Positions 35,400 to 47,749 of a DNA stretch of 64,000 nt are shown piece after piece; the stretch's first letter is position 1; each line of letters starts with the position of its first letter. The stretch lies in assembly GCA_002779605.1 (NCBI GenBank), contig PEWE01000020.1, positions 186,001 through 250,000 of the forward strand. The letters are read 5' to 3'. This DNA comes from Zetaproteobacteria bacterium CG06_land_8_20_14_3_00_59_53. GTDB taxonomy: Bacteria > Pseudomonadota > Zetaproteobacteria > Mariprofundales > Mariprofundaceae. The position numbers were made by a program, and so were the translations under genes. The notes under the pieces were generated by a model. It did not search any database, was not told where the DNA came from, and saw only the letters and a list, made by a program, of their open reading frames with translations.

Positions 35400-36848
35400 T
35401 TACACGACGCGACCGGATAGCAGGTTAAGCGAATGGGCCTTCGTCCAGATGGAATTCTGTATCACGTTTCTCTGCATACGCCACTGCCAGTTGCCGTGCA
35501 GGGTTCCGGGCGTGTTGAGGCGCGCCTCTGAGCCCAGTGACAGCAGATCCTGCATCGGAATCATGGCCAGCCTTGCATCGGATTCGATACACACGCGGAT
35601 CAGCGGCCATGGCATGGCATCACCGCTTAAGTCGGCATGCTCGGCCATGCGGTCGATTTCATCTTTGCCAAGTCCGGCATACCAGCCCATCGTGGTGTCG
35701 TTGTCATGTGTGCCGGTGTAGATCACGCTGTTGGCGTCGAAGTTGCCGGGCAGATAGGGGTTGTCCTGCGAACCGTCAAAGGCGAACTGCAGCACCTTCA
35801 TGCCCGGAAGATCGAAATCGTCCAGCAGGGCCGTGACCTCCGGGGTGATCAGGCCGAGGTCCTCGGCGGCGATCGGCAGGCGACCGAGCTTATCTTTCAG
35901 TGCCTGCAGCAGTTGCTTGCCCGGAGCCTTGATCCATTCGCCGATCTTGCCGTCTTCCCTGTCGCCGGGGATCGACCAGAAGGCCTCCAGACCACGGAAG
36001 TGATCGATGCGCAGCAGATGCATGCGCTTCATCTGCGCCTCGATACGCATCAGCCACCAGTCGAATTCGCTGGCTTCATGTGCTTCCCAGCGGTACAAGG
36101 GGTTGCCCCAGCGCTGACCGTTCTCGGCGAAGTAGTCCGGCGGAACGCCGGCAACATCGTCGCACAGTCCCTTTTCATTGACGGTGAACAGCGACTGGTT
36201 GGCCCATACATCGACCGAATCGTGCGCCACATAGATGGGCAGGTCGCCGAACAGGATGATACCACGTGATTCAGCGTGCTGTTTCAATGCATGCCATTGT
36301 CGATCGAAGGCGAACTGTTCGAATACCACCTGCTGGATGGCAGCCTCGCATTGCGCGGCGACCGCACTCAGTGCAGCTGCTTCGTGTCTGGCCAGCGGGG
36401 TATCCCACTGCCACCAGGGACCACCGTTATGACGCTGTTTGAGAGCAGTGAACAGGGCGTAATCTTCCAGCCATGATGCATTGGCCAGTCGGAATGCCTG
36501 CACCTCGGCAGCCAGCGCATCGTCGCGCGCTACCGCATGCCAGAAGCCGTGCCCGGCGCGCAGCAACGGCTTGTCGCCTGCGGTATCGGCCAGCCAGCCT
36601 TCGGCGACGCAGGCTCGCAGATCGATGAGGTCCGGATTTCCCGCGAAGGTGGATAATGATTCATAGGGAGAGCCATGTCCGTGCGTGGGGCCGAGCGGCA
36701 GGAACTGCCAGACGGAGAAGCCACCCTTGCAGATGCTGTCCACAAAGGCATGCGCCTCACTGCCCAGCGTGCCGACGGCCTGCGGGCCGGGAAGGGAGGT
36801 GATGTGCAGCAGTACGCCGGCGCGGCGTCGATCCAGCCAGGGTTTCAT
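35400..36848 (-). CDS. malQ: 4-alpha-glucanotransferase (amylomaltase, GH77)
   Basis: A 482-residue GH77 enzyme that moves alpha-1,4-glucan segments between chains. GVLLHITSLPGP and GTLGSEAHAFVD are at the N-terminus; catalytic residues are in LLRIDHFRGLEAFW (nucleophile Asp), AAEDLGLI (acid/base Glu) and YTGTHDNDTTMGWY (Asp). It lies last in a - strand run glgC-GH57-malQ with 44 bases before it, consistent with glycogen or maltodextrin remodelling. Length is that of typical bacterial MalQ. Confidence 0.94.
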   Translation of the reverse strand: MKPWLDRRRAGVLLHITSLPGPQAVGTLGSEAHAFVDSICKGGFSVWQFLPLGPTHGHGSPYESLSTFAGNPDLIDLRACVAEGWLADTAGDKPLLRAGHGFWHAVARDDALAAEVQAFRLANASWLEDYALFTALKQRHNGGPWWQWDTPLARHEAAALSAVAAQCEAAIQQVVFEQFAFDRQWHALKQHAESRGIILFGDLPIYVAHDSVDVWANQSLFTVNEKGLCDDVAGVPPDYFAENGQRWGNPLYRWEAHEASEFDWWLMRIEAQMKRMHLLRIDHFRGLEAFWSIPGDREDGKIGEWIKAPGKQLLQALKDKLGRLPIAAEDLGLITPEVTALLDDFDLPGMKVLQFAFDGSQDNPYLPGNFDANSVIYTGTHDNDTTMGWYAGLGKDEIDRMAEHADLSGDAMPWPLIRVCIESDARLAMIPMQDLLSLGSEARLNTPGTLHGNWQWRMQRNVIQNSIWTKAHSLNLLSGRVV

Positions 36849-36892
36849 ATGTTGGTTGCCTTTTTTTGCTATCGCTCGCTGGAGCCGGGATA

Positions 36893-38593
36893 TCAGTTGC
36901 CGCGGCGCATGGTGCCGCCGCCTTCAGCATTGCCGCCACCTGCCGAGATCGGAGCCTCAAGCGAGGCCGGTACGTTGACTTCAATCAGCTGATAAAGCTT
37001 GCGCAGATGGTTGCGGTACAATCGGTCGAAATCGCGCACCGCAGGCCCCGGATTGTAGTCGCCGAACCACCAGCACCAGTCCGAACCTTCGCAGATGCGC
37101 AGCTGTTCAGCAGCGGCTGCCATCTTTTCATCACTCAGCTTGCCGGCCTTCTGTACCGTATCAAAGGCCTTCTTGGCCTCGATCAGTAATTCCCAGCCGC
37201 GTGTCTTGGCCGCGTCGCCGATCCAGGTCGAAAGATTTCCGTACACCCATGAGCCTGCAGCCATGCGCTTCAGGCGCGGCTGTTCAGCATGTGTATTGAG
37301 GTATTCGGAGAAGGTGGTCAGCTCGAATTCCTTGTGTTCGGAAATAGCCTGATACAGCGAGGTCAGGAAGGGGACGCCATTCTCATGGAAATGCTCCCAG
37401 GCGTTTTCGCCGTCCATGATGATGGCAGCCACGGGGGCCGTTTCCGACAGTGTGCGCTGATGGATGCCGTTCAGTTCATGGATGAAGTTGGCGACCGCAT
37501 CGCGGGTATCCCAGCTCTGGTACTCGAAGCCGATCAGGTCCGACAGACGATCGTCACGGAAGAAGCAGGAGATCTTGCCGTCCTTGCCGGTACGCCATGG
37601 ATGGTACAGGTCACGTCCGCCCTGATGTTCACGGATGTTGTAGCCCAGAGAGTTGTGCAGCACGCCTTCGCCTGTTGCGCACCAGTCAAAACCGCTTTGT
37701 CCGAGCATCTCGACGGTTGCCTGCGAAACCGCACCCTCAGCCGGCCAGCAGCCGCGCGCCGGGGTTCCGAAGCTCGCTGCATGCGCCCGTCTGGCCAGAT
37801 CGATATGTTCCTGAGCACGCTCTTTGCCGCCCGGATACTGCGTGGCCGGAATCAATGCATCAGGCACCGTTTCATGGGCCGAATTGAAATCCAGCTGCAG
37901 GGGGATAATCGGATGGGCGTAGGGGGTGGTGGAAACCTCGATCTTGCCGAGTTCTGCAAGCTTGCGGTAACGCGGCGCAATGTCGGCCAGCAGGCTGGCG
38001 ATCAGCGTCATCAGGTCTCGCCTGTCCTGATAGGAGAAGTTACCGGCCTTTTCGATCAGGCGGCGGGCGATGAAATGCGTGTTGCGCACCGTTTCGCCCA
38101 GCCAAGCCAGATGATACCAGGTGACCAGATCGGTGAAGTAGTTGTCGCCGAGATAATCCAGACCGTTGTGGTGACGACATTGTTCAGCAAGGTTCCACAG
38201 GCGGCTGTAGGCAGGGTAGCGATGCATGTTCCGCCCGTGGTTCAGGCGGAAGCAGGTCTCCAGCAGCCAGTCGCGTTCGCTGTCGCTGAAGCAGCCGTCT
38301 TCGTGTACCAGCGCGCTAAGCAGCGGATCCGGCAGCTGGCCTTCATGATTCAGCCAGTGACGGATGCGCTCGGCATAGTCCTCGATCTGCGCGGTCAGCG
38401 ACGGCACGAAATTGACCACCGCACGTGCGCCGGGCACCTGTTCCAGGATCGCTGCCATGTCGGTGTAATCCTTCATGGCATGCAGATAGACCCAGGGCAG
38501 GGCATAGGTGCCTGATTCCGCGTCCCGGTAGAACGGTTGGTGCATATGCCAGCAGAAAACCACCGACAGCTTATGAGGCGCTGCTTTTTTCAT
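36893..38593 (-). CDS. GH57 glycoside hydrolase (alpha-glucan acting)
   Basis: A 566-residue family 57 protein with all five conserved blocks: HMHQP at residues 16-20, TTPYAHPI near 223, GCWPAEGA near 281-288 (nucleophile Glu286), MDGENAW near 393-399 (acid/base Asp394) and WCWWFGD near 506-512. Both catalytic residues are present. GH57 includes alpha-amylases, 4-alpha-glucanotransferases, amylopullulanases and branching enzymes. A separate GH13 branching enzyme occurs at 41691, so amylase or transferase activity is more likely. It sits 33 bases after glgC. Confidence 0.88.
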   Translation of the reverse strand: MKKAAPHKLSVVFCWHMHQPFYRDAESGTYALPWVYLHAMKDYTDMAAILEQVPGARAVVNFVPSLTAQIEDYAERIRHWLNHEGQLPDPLLSALVHEDGCFSDSERDWLLETCFRLNHGRNMHRYPAYSRLWNLAEQCRHHNGLDYLGDNYFTDLVTWYHLAWLGETVRNTHFIARRLIEKAGNFSYQDRRDLMTLIASLLADIAPRYRKLAELGKIEVSTTPYAHPIIPLQLDFNSAHETVPDALIPATQYPGGKERAQEHIDLARRAHAASFGTPARGCWPAEGAVSQATVEMLGQSGFDWCATGEGVLHNSLGYNIREHQGGRDLYHPWRTGKDGKISCFFRDDRLSDLIGFEYQSWDTRDAVANFIHELNGIHQRTLSETAPVAAIIMDGENAWEHFHENGVPFLTSLYQAISEHKEFELTTFSEYLNTHAEQPRLKRMAAGSWVYGNLSTWIGDAAKTRGWELLIEAKKAFDTVQKAGKLSDEKMAAAAEQLRICEGSDWCWWFGDYNPGPAVRDFDRLYRNHLRKLYQLIEVNVPASLEAPISAGGGNAEGGGTMRRGN

Positions 38594-38626
38594 GAAGCCT
38601 TCCTGTACTTGAAGCTCTTGTTAATA

Positions 38627-39892
38627 TCAGACCGAGTGCAAACTCTGCCCCAGCATGTCTGGCGTGACCAGAACAATCCCGCCCTCGCTGACATAAAATC
38701 GCTTGGCATCTTCCACTGCATTCTCACCGATGATGGTGCCCTCAGGGATCACGGTGCCTTTGTCGATGACGCAACGCCTGATACGGCAGCCGCGGCGGAT
38801 CTCCACATCCGGCAGGATCACGCTATCGGTCACCTCGGAAAAGGAATGGATACGTACATTCGAGAACAGTACCGAATGACGCACGATAGAGCCTGTGATC
38901 AGGCAGCCGCCGGAGATCATGGTGTCCACTGCCATACCGCGACGCTCTTCATCATCGAAGGCGAACTTGGCCGGAGGCAGTTGCTCCTGATGTGTCCATA
39001 CCGGCCAGTTCTGGTCGTAGAGATCGAGATCCGGCTGGATGTTGGCCAGATTGATGTTGGCATCCCAGTAGGCATCGATGGTGCCGACATCACGCCAGTA
39101 GCCGGGCCCGCCGGTATTGCCGTTGATGAACGGGAAGGCGAAGATGTTCGCATTCTTGATGGCATCCGGAATGATGTCTTTACCGAAATCGTGGCTGGAA
39201 CTTTTGTCCTGGGCATCGGCGATCAGACGGTTGCGCAGATATTCGGCGCTGAACACATAGATGCCCATCGAGGCCAGAGCCTGGTTCGGATCATCCGCCA
39301 TTGCTTTCGGGTTGGCCGGCTTCTCGGCGAATTCGACGATGCGGTTGTCTGCATCGACCTCCATCACGCCGAATTCGGTGGCTTCTTTCAGCGGGACAGG
39401 GATGCAGCCGACGGTGATGTCGGCGCCGGTGGCGGCATGCGCCGCAACCATCTTGCCGTAGTCCATCTTGTAGATGTGGTCGCCGGCCAGCACCAGCACG
39501 TAGCCGAAGTTGTAGTGCCGCATGATGTCGAGGTTCTGGTAGATGGCATCGGCGGTCCCTTCATACCAGCCCTCGCCGGTACGCTGCTGCGCGGGCAGCA
39601 CTTCAAGGAATTCACCGAACTGGCCGGACAGGAAGCCCCAGCCGCGTTGCAGATGGCGCTGCAGGGAATGCGATTTGTACTGCGTGAGCACCGAGATGTG
39701 GCGGATGCCGGAGTTGATGCAGTTGGAAAGCGGGAAATCAATGATGCGGAACTTGCCTCCGAATGGTACGGCCGGTTTGGCCCGCCAGTCGGTGAGAGCC
39801 TTCAGGCGCGAACCGCGACCGCCCGCGAGTACGATGGCCAGTGTTTCGCTGGTCAGCTTGCTGATGTGGCGTTGCATAGTGATTTCAGACAT
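38627..39892 (-). CDS. glgC: Glucose-1-phosphate adenylyltransferase
   Basis: A 421-residue enzyme forming ADP-glucose for glycogen. It has LAGGRGSRL (about residues 22-30), KPAVPFGGKFRI, DFPLSN, GTADAIYQN and LAGDHIYKMDYG (catalytic Asp), with a C-terminal beta-helix region (GRGCRIRR-type turns). The start ATG has GAGGGAAGGGAC upstream and a second ATG is five codons in. It leads the - strand glycogen set and is divergent from pgm. Allosteric residues cannot be judged here. Confidence 0.96.
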   Translation of the reverse strand: MSEITMQRHISKLTSETLAIVLAGGRGSRLKALTDWRAKPAVPFGGKFRIIDFPLSNCINSGIRHISVLTQYKSHSLQRHLQRGWGFLSGQFGEFLEVLPAQQRTGEGWYEGTADAIYQNLDIMRHYNFGYVLVLAGDHIYKMDYGKMVAAHAATGADITVGCIPVPLKEATEFGVMEVDADNRIVEFAEKPANPKAMADDPNQALASMGIYVFSAEYLRNRLIADAQDKSSSHDFGKDIIPDAIKNANIFAFPFINGNTGGPGYWRDVGTIDAYWDANINLANIQPDLDLYDQNWPVWTHQEQLPPAKFAFDDEERRGMAVDTMISGGCLITGSIVRHSVLFSNVRIHSFSEVTDSVILPDVEIRRGCRIRRCVIDKGTVIPEGTIIGENAVEDAKRFYVSEGGIVLVTPDMLGQSLHSV

Positions 39893-39927
39893 GTCCCTTC
39901 CCTCGTGTTTGATATAAAGCGAGTCGC

Positions 39928-39936
39928 ATCATAGCA
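39928..39936 (-). promoter_or_regulatory. Possible extended -10 promoter of glgC
   Basis: On the - strand the sequence reads TGC TATGAT, an extended -10 element, about 36 bases upstream of the glgC start. No good -35 hexamer is at the standard spacing, consistent with an extended -10 type. The 155-base divergent region up to pgm must hold promoters in both directions. Confidence 0.35.
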
Positions 39937-39942
39937 ATGTGA

Positions 39943-41679
<1,737 letters not shown>

Positions 41680-41690
41680 GGACTGAGACC

Positions 41691-43874
41691 ATGAGCAATA
41701 AAGAACTGATGTACCAGATTGTCGAGGCCAGGTGTCATGATCCCTTTGCCTATCTCGGGCGCCATGAGGCGGGTGGAAAGAGTACAGGCGTGGTGGTGCG
41801 TAGTTTTGCGCCGCGCGTGGAAAGTGCATGGGTAGTGGATGCAGCAGGTACGGCTACGCCGATGAAGCGTATCCATGCGGACGGTTTGTTCGAGGCCAAA
41901 CTGCCCAAGCTGGGCTTTGACGACACCTACAGGCTGCGTTACGAGAACCATGAAGGACACAGCTGGGAGATCGAAGATCCGTACCGCTTCCCGCCAGTGC
42001 TCGGCGATATGGACTTGCACCTGATCGGCGAGGGACAGCATTTCGAGAAATACAGCCTGCTCGGTGCCCATGTGCGCGAGATCGAGGGCGTATCCGGCGT
42101 GTCGTTCGCCGTCTGGGCACCGAATGCCAGCCGCGTGTCGGTGGTGGGTAACTTCAACCACTGGGACGGGCGCGAGCATCCGATGCGCGCACGCGGCGGT
42201 TCCGGTGTCTGGGAAGTTTTCATCCCGAGCCTGTGCGACGGCGAGCTGTACAAGTTCGAGATCCGTACTCAGTCGGCGGATATCCTGCTCAAGGTCGATC
42301 CCTATGCGCAGCAGATGGAGGTTCGCCCGGCCACGGCCTGCGTGGTACACAACCCGAAGCAGTACAAGTGGAATGACAAGAAGTGGATGGATGCCCGCCG
42401 TGCCTACGGCCCGCCGATGGACAAACCGATGACCATCTACGAGGTGCATCTCGGTTCATGGCGCCGCGAAGACGGCGAGTACATGAGCTACCGTGAACTG
42501 GCCCACCAGATGGTGGAATACTGTTTGTGGATGGGTTATACGCATATCGAGCTGATGCCGATCACCGAGCATCCTTTCGACGGTTCGTGGGGCTACCAGA
42601 CCGTCGGCTATTTCGCACCGACCAGCCGCTTCGGATCTCCCGACGAATTCCGTTATTTCGTGGATCACTGCCATGCCAATGGTATCGGTGTGTTCCTTGA
42701 CTGGGTGCCGGCGCATTTCCCCAAGGATTCTCACGGTCTGGCCCGTTTCGACGGTACGCCGCTGTATGAGCATGCAGATCCGCGTCTCGGCGAGCACAAG
42801 GACTGGGGCACCTATATCTTCAACTTCGGTCGCAACGAGGTGCGCAACTTCCTGATCGCCTCGGCGCTGTTCTGGCTGGACCAGTATCATATCGACGGCC
42901 TGCGCGTGGATGCCGTGGCCTCGATGCTGTATCTGGACTATTCGCGCAATGAAGGCGAATGGATCCCGAACAAGTACGGCGGCCGCGAGAATCTCGAGGC
43001 CATCGAGTTCCTCAAGCAGTTCAACCATCTGGTGCACGAGCGCTTCCCGGGTGCCGTGACCATGGCCGAGGAGTCCACCTCCTTCCCGATGGTGTCGCGT
43101 CCGACCTGGCTCGGCGGTCTGGGCTTCACCATGAAGTGGAACATGGGCTGGATGAACGACACCCTGAGCTATATGGAACAGAACCCGGTGCATCGCAGCT
43201 ATCACCACGGCGAGATGACCTTCTCGCAGATCTATGCCTACACCGAGAACTTCATCCTGCCCTTCTCGCATGACGAAGTGGTGCACGGCAAGGGCTCGAT
43301 GCCACAGAAGATGCCCGGCGACGACTGGCAGAAGTTCGCCAACCTGCGTGCGCTGTATGCCTATATGTACACCCATCCGGGCAAGAAGCTGTTGTTCCAG
43401 GGTCTGGAATGGGGTCAGTGGAGCGAATGGAAGGATGCGGTCAGTCTCGACTGGGGGCAGGCGCAGTATATGCCGCATCGCGGCCTGCAACTGTTGGTAC
43501 GCGATCTGAACAGGCTTGTGTGTGATGTTCCGGCGCTGCACGAGGTGGATTTCGAGCATACCGGCTTCCAGTGGATCGATTGCAACGATGCATCACAATC
43601 CACGCTGAGCTATATCCGTCGCGACAAGAGCGGTGCTGAGGTGGTGGTGATTCTCAATCTGACGCCTGTGCCGCGTTATGATTATCGTCTGGGTGTGCCG
43701 CGGGATGGTTTCTATAAGGAAATCATGAATACCGACGCGCGGATGTACGATGGTTCGAACATGGGCAACGGGGGCGGTGTGTCCTCCGAAGATGTGGCCT
43801 GGATGGGGCAGTATCATTCGATGCGCATCACGCTGCCGCCGCTGTCCTGTCTGGTGTTCCGCCGCGAACCTTAA
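41691..43874 (+). CDS. glgB: 1,4-alpha-glucan branching enzyme (GH13)
   Basis: About 727 residues with the normal GlgB layout: an N-terminal module ([10 protein letters not shown]), CBM48 near residues 125-215 ([18 protein letters not shown]), the GH13 barrel and a C-terminal beta domain. Catalytic residues are in [10 protein letters not shown] (Asp about 406), TMAEEST (Glu about 459) and FSHDEVVHG (Asp about 527). Length fits a full-size enzyme with both N-terminal modules. It introduces alpha-1,6 branches in glycogen. The ATG used is 12 bases after the pgm stop. Confidence 0.96.
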   Translation: MSNKELMYQIVEARCHDPFAYLGRHEAGGKSTGVVVRSFAPRVESAWVVDAAGTATPMKRIHADGLFEAKLPKLGFDDTYRLRYENHEGHSWEIEDPYRFPPVLGDMDLHLIGEGQHFEKYSLLGAHVREIEGVSGVSFAVWAPNASRVSVVGNFNHWDGREHPMRARGGSGVWEVFIPSLCDGELYKFEIRTQSADILLKVDPYAQQMEVRPATACVVHNPKQYKWNDKKWMDARRAYGPPMDKPMTIYEVHLGSWRREDGEYMSYRELAHQMVEYCLWMGYTHIELMPITEHPFDGSWGYQTVGYFAPTSRFGSPDEFRYFVDHCHANGIGVFLDWVPAHFPKDSHGLARFDGTPLYEHADPRLGEHKDWGTYIFNFGRNEVRNFLIASALFWLDQYHIDGLRVDAVASMLYLDYSRNEGEWIPNKYGGRENLEAIEFLKQFNHLVHERFPGAVTMAEESTSFPMVSRPTWLGGLGFTMKWNMGWMNDTLSYMEQNPVHRSYHHGEMTFSQIYAYTENFILPFSHDEVVHGKGSMPQKMPGDDWQKFANLRALYAYMYTHPGKKLLFQGLEWGQWSEWKDAVSLDWGQAQYMPHRGLQLLVRDLNRLVCDVPALHEVDFEHTGFQWIDCNDASQSTLSYIRRDKSGAEVVVILNLTPVPRYDYRLGVPRDGFYKEIMNTDARMYDGSNMGNGGGVSSEDVAWMGQYHSMRITLPPLSCLVFRREP

Positions 43875-43928
43875 TGTCAGGAAATCGCATGCTCTGATAG
43901 CCGACTGAGTTTGAAAGGGTGGGATAAT

Positions 43929-45791
43929 ATGAAGTTATTCCGTAGTTTTTTTTGTGGGCTGGTGTTCTTTGCGAGCCTTCCTATGGCTCACGCCAATTTG
44001 TGTGATTCCGGCCAGGTCTTGCCTAGGCATCATGAAGAGGCTGCAGCGCTAGCTGCTGAGGGCTTTTCCATCGGCTATGCGAATCGTAACGAGAGTTACG
44101 ATGCTCGCGTTATCGGATGCAACCGGCAAAGGGATTCAAACGGGTATGATTTTTCGAATATCCTGCCGAGTAACGAAAATATTGAGAATGCCATTACGGC
44201 GACGCATACCTTTGACGACAATCTGCCCAACAAGATTGTCAGGGGGCACTACAGCTACTTCGGGTTGGGTGTTTTTTCACGCATGCGCTACGGATATCAG
44301 ATAGCCAGAGACCACGGCACTTGGATGGTGACCGTTCCAATCGAGCTTCACTGGCCGACATCCCAAATGACAGATATGATTGATATACCCTTCAAATTGG
44401 CCCATCAATTAGGGCTGGATTCGGCGGGTGGTATATGTAATCCCGGAGCCACAAGTTTTCTGTCGTCCGATCAACGGAAGGTTGAACGTGGATTTATCAC
44501 GTGGGAACTTCGTGGACCCCAACTGGATTATTTCCGGCAGGTTCAAATCGGCGCGCATCAACAGCAGGTGGACAGACATGTAAGTAATATTCCACCGCTC
44601 GTGCTGATCTCGAGTCGAGTGGATATTCCAGGCAATGACTCGGCTGCCAATATTCTTGATGAGGAATACGATGTCACTTTCAGTCAGAATGAAGATGCCT
44701 GTCGGGTGCCCCGCAACCTGCAGGTATCAGCTTCCGGGGTGAATGTATCCATTCGAAAGCACTTGCGTGATTTCTGGAAGACAGAGATCACTGCGATTTG
44801 GAATCGTAACGGATTTGTTATCAATCCCGTGTTTGTCGGTTGTGATACTGCCAGCCATTGCGATTCGGTTACCCAGACTGAGATGACGGTGTGGAATAAG
44901 GATGAAACGATCTGGCAGGTGCATTTGAACCTGAAGCCGTATCATCGTGCTGCCTACAAACGGATGGCGGGAAAGTGGAATAATATGTATTCGGGAACGG
45001 CTGCAAAAGTCATAGGCCATGAGATTGGGCACGAACTCGGATTGGATGATGAATATGGGGAGTTATCGACTTCTCCCAAGCACTGTACGAGTGTATATTC
45101 ACTAGCAGGAAGCTCTTACATCATGTGTAACCAGAATGCCGGAGCTGCGGGGGCGCAAGGAGTCTATGCCTGGATTATCACCCGGCGATATGCAGTAGCA
45201 AATGACTTCCAGTGTGCGCAGACCTCAGATTGCGACGATAATGAGTTCTGCGCCAAGCAAGGCCTGAAGCGCAACGTATGTGAAGTCCGCCGGGGTGCTG
45301 GAGAGGCCTGCGGCGCCGATGATGATAAATGTGCGCGGGGTTTGATTTGTGCGGGTAAGCCGGCCGGTAAATGTGTGGCTGAGCGCTCGACGGCACTGGG
45401 GCAATCATGTGATCGCGATGCGCAGTGTACAACCGGATTTTGCGGCTCGGATAAGCGTTGCCAATGCAAGTTGGATACGGATTGCATCGACGGATATTGT
45501 GATAAGGGGACGCTTACAGTCGGTAAAAATAGATGCATTTCCTATAAACAGTATGGGGACAACTGTTCTGCAGATCGGCAATGCCGTGTGCCCAACCTTT
45601 GCTTAGGCAAGCCGCTTGGGCGTTGTGCAGCTCCCGCGTCGCGCAATATCGGTCAGGCGTGTGTCCGGGATGGCCAATGTCGTCTAGGGAAGTGCGGTTC
45701 CAACAATGTTTGCGTCTGCACGCAGGATTTACATTGCGGTAGCGGGCAGTGCAAAAAGCCGGTCGGTGGAAACAACTATTGTCGCCCATAG
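43929..45791 (+). CDS. Secreted zinc-metalloprotease-like protein with cysteine-rich C-terminal repeats
   Basis: About 620 residues that I cannot assign to a named protein. A signal peptide ends at about residue 22 (LPMAHA/NLCDS). Near residue 364 is HEIGHELGLDDEYG, an HExxHxxGxxD zinc motif of metzincin type. The last 190 residues are Cys-rich with repeated units of the form C-x(n)-C-x-x-GxxC (GQSCDRDAQCTTGFCG, DNCSADRQCRVPNLC, GQACVRDGQCRLGKCG), resembling small disulfide repeats seen in extracellular eukaryote-type and myxobacterial proteins. It is likely exported and disulfide-bonded. The ATG is used over an in-frame TTG 18 bases upstream because the signal peptide starts there. Confidence 0.65.
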   Translation: MKLFRSFFCGLVFFASLPMAHANLCDSGQVLPRHHEEAAALAAEGFSIGYANRNESYDARVIGCNRQRDSNGYDFSNILPSNENIENAITATHTFDDNLPNKIVRGHYSYFGLGVFSRMRYGYQIARDHGTWMVTVPIELHWPTSQMTDMIDIPFKLAHQLGLDSAGGICNPGATSFLSSDQRKVERGFITWELRGPQLDYFRQVQIGAHQQQVDRHVSNIPPLVLISSRVDIPGNDSAANILDEEYDVTFSQNEDACRVPRNLQVSASGVNVSIRKHLRDFWKTEITAIWNRNGFVINPVFVGCDTASHCDSVTQTEMTVWNKDETIWQVHLNLKPYHRAAYKRMAGKWNNMYSGTAAKVIGHEIGHELGLDDEYGELSTSPKHCTSVYSLAGSSYIMCNQNAGAAGAQGVYAWIITRRYAVANDFQCAQTSDCDDNEFCAKQGLKRNVCEVRRGAGEACGADDDKCARGLICAGKPAGKCVAERSTALGQSCDRDAQCTTGFCGSDKRCQCKLDTDCIDGYCDKGTLTVGKNRCISYKQYGDNCSADRQCRVPNLCLGKPLGRCAAPASRNIGQACVRDGQCRLGKCGSNNVCVCTQDLHCGSGQCKKPVGGNNYCRP

Positions 45792-45860
45792 TGATGCTGG
45801 CAGGATTCTAATGGCATTGGATTTACACCATGCCAAGAGGGGCGCATCAAGCGCGCCGCA

Positions 45861-47198
45861 TTACAGGATATAGCGCGATAGATCCTCGTCCTGGACCAAG
45901 CTGGTCAGTCGGTCCCGCACATATCCGGCATCGATGGTCAGATGCTTGTCCTGTCTGTCGGGGGCATCGAAGCTGGCTTCTTCCAGTACGCGCTCGAGCA
46001 TGGTGTGCAGGCGGCGTGCTCCGATGTTCTCGGTTTGCTCGTTAAGGGTGACGGCCAGTCGGGCAATTTCGCCGATGCCGTCCTCTGTGAATTCGACCTG
46101 CATGCCCTCGGTAGCCATCAATGCGACGTATTGCTTGCTCAGCGCATTCTCCGGCTCCGTCAGGATGCGCCTGAATTCCTCCTCTCCCAGCGCATCAAGA
46201 CTCACGCGAATCGGAAAGCGACCCTGCAACTCGGGTATCAGATCGGATGGCTTGGCCAGATGGAAGGCGCCGGAGGCGATGAACAGGATGTGGTCGGTGT
46301 TGACCTGACCATTGCGGGTGTTGACCGTCGTTCCTTCGACCAGCGGCAGCAGGTCGCGCTGCACTCCCTCGCGGGACACGTCGGCATTCTTGCCATCGAG
46401 ATGCGTGACCTTGTCCATCTCGTCGAGAAACACGATGCCGTCGTTTTCGGCCCGATCCACCGCTTCTTCCCGGATGCGATCCATATCCAGCAGGCGATCC
46501 GCTTCCTCCTGTTGCAGATAGGCCAGTGCATCGCGAATGGACATGCGCCGCCGCTTGCTCTGCGAGTTCATCAGGCCGTCGAGCATGTCCCTGATATCCA
46601 TGCTGTCGCTGCCCTGGTTGCCCATCACCTGCACCATCGGCATCGGCGCATTGCCGCGCACCTCGATCTCCACCTGCCGTTCGTCCATCTCACCCGAGCG
46701 TAGTTTGCGCCGCATCTTGGCGCGCGAATCACTGCCGGTCTTGCCCGCATCGGCGGATACCGGGCCGCTGGGTTTGACCGGATGCGGAATCAGGATGTCC
46801 AGCAAGCGGTCTTCGGCGGCTTCCTCGGCGCGCATCCGCACGCGGGCCAGATGCTCTTCACGCACGATCTTGATGGCTGTGTCCACCAGATCGCGCACGA
46901 TGGATTCGACATCGCGACCCACATAGCCGACCTCGGTATATTTGGTGGCCTCGACCTTGACGAAGGGGGCGTGGACAAGTCTGGCCAGACGCCGCGCGAT
47001 TTCGGTCTTGCCCACACCCGTCGGTCCGATCATCAGGATATTCTTCGGGGTGATCTCCTCGCGCATGGGGCCGGCCACCTGTCGCCTGCGCCAGCGGTTG
47101 CGCAGTGCGATGGCAACCGAACGTTTGGCGGCCGATTGGCCGATGATGTAGCGATCGAGTTCCGACTCGATTTCGCGCGGCGTCATGGTATCGCTCAT
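45861..47198 (-). CDS. hslU: ATP-dependent protease ATPase subunit HslU
   Basis: A 445-residue AAA+ unfoldase. Walker A is GPTGVGKTE (about residue 58), Walker B is in [12 protein letters not shown] near 250, the sensor region has [12 protein letters not shown], and the C-terminus DLSRYIL is the usual HslV-docking tail. The central I-domain lies at about 110-240. It overlaps hslV by 4 bases, forming the standard hslVU operon. It unfolds substrates and feeds them to HslV. Confidence 0.97.
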   Translation of the reverse strand: MSDTMTPREIESELDRYIIGQSAAKRSVAIALRNRWRRRQVAGPMREEITPKNILMIGPTGVGKTEIARRLARLVHAPFVKVEATKYTEVGYVGRDVESIVRDLVDTAIKIVREEHLARVRMRAEEAAEDRLLDILIPHPVKPSGPVSADAGKTGSDSRAKMRRKLRSGEMDERQVEIEVRGNAPMPMVQVMGNQGSDSMDIRDMLDGLMNSQSKRRRMSIRDALAYLQQEEADRLLDMDRIREEAVDRAENDGIVFLDEMDKVTHLDGKNADVSREGVQRDLLPLVEGTTVNTRNGQVNTDHILFIASGAFHLAKPSDLIPELQGRFPIRVSLDALGEEEFRRILTEPENALSKQYVALMATEGMQVEFTEDGIGEIARLAVTLNEQTENIGARRLHTMLERVLEEASFDAPDRQDKHLTIDAGYVRDRLTSLVQDEDLSRYIL

Positions 47199-47749
47199 GC
47201 TTTTCTCCCGCCGACGCTTTCGATGCGCACTTCGCTGTTGGTATAGACGCAGATCTCTGCGGCGACGACCATCGCTTCGCGTACGATCTCTGTAGCGGAA
47301 AGACCGGAATGACGCAGCAGCGCGGTAGCTGCCGAGCGGGCGTAGGCCCCGCCGGAGCCTATGGCGCAGATGGCTTCGTCGGGTTCCAGTACATCGCCGT
47401 TGCCCGAGATCATCAGGATACGTTCGTCATCTGCCACGATCATCATGGCTTCGAGTTTGCGGAGATGGCGGTCGGTCCGCCAGTCCTTGGCCAGCGCGAC
47501 AGCAGCGCGTGTCAGATTGCCTCCGTGTTCGTCGAGTTTGGCCTCGAAGCGTTCGAAGAGGTTCATGGCATCGGCGGTGGAACCGGCAAAACCGGCCAGA
47601 ATGGCACCGTCGCGGATGGTTCGCACCTTGCGGGCGCCATGCTTGATGACGGTATCACCGAGCGTGACCTGACCGTCACCGGCGATGGCGGTTATGCCGT
47701 CTTTTCTGACGCAGCAAATGGTGGTGCCGCGCATATTGATTGCTGACAT
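47195..47749 (-). CDS. hslV: ATP-dependent protease peptidase subunit HslV
   Basis: About 184 residues. The N-terminal nucleophile Thr is in [12 protein letters not shown] at residues 9-10, so an eight-residue propeptide appears to precede the mature Thr. GFAGSTADA and SGNGDV are typical core motifs, and AIGSGGAYA lies near 140. The ATG at 47749 has GGGAGGAAG directly upstream; the much longer frame upstream of it runs into the divergent region and looks non-coding. Pairs with HslU. Confidence 0.96.
   Translation of the reverse strand: MSAINMRGTTICCVRKDGITAIAGDGQVTLGDTVIKHGARKVRTIRDGAILAGFAGSTADAMNLFERFEAKLDEHGGNLTRAAVALAKDWRTDRHLRKLEAMMIVADDERILMISGNGDVLEPDEAICAIGSGGAYARSAATALLRHSGLSATEIVREAMVVAAEICVYTNSEVRIESVGGRKA

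Noticed and set aside
37289-38515. A 408-codon + strand frame opposite the GH57 gene
   Set aside because: The - strand frame carries all GH57 motifs; this + strand frame is its antisense shadow in GC-rich DNA and shows no family features.
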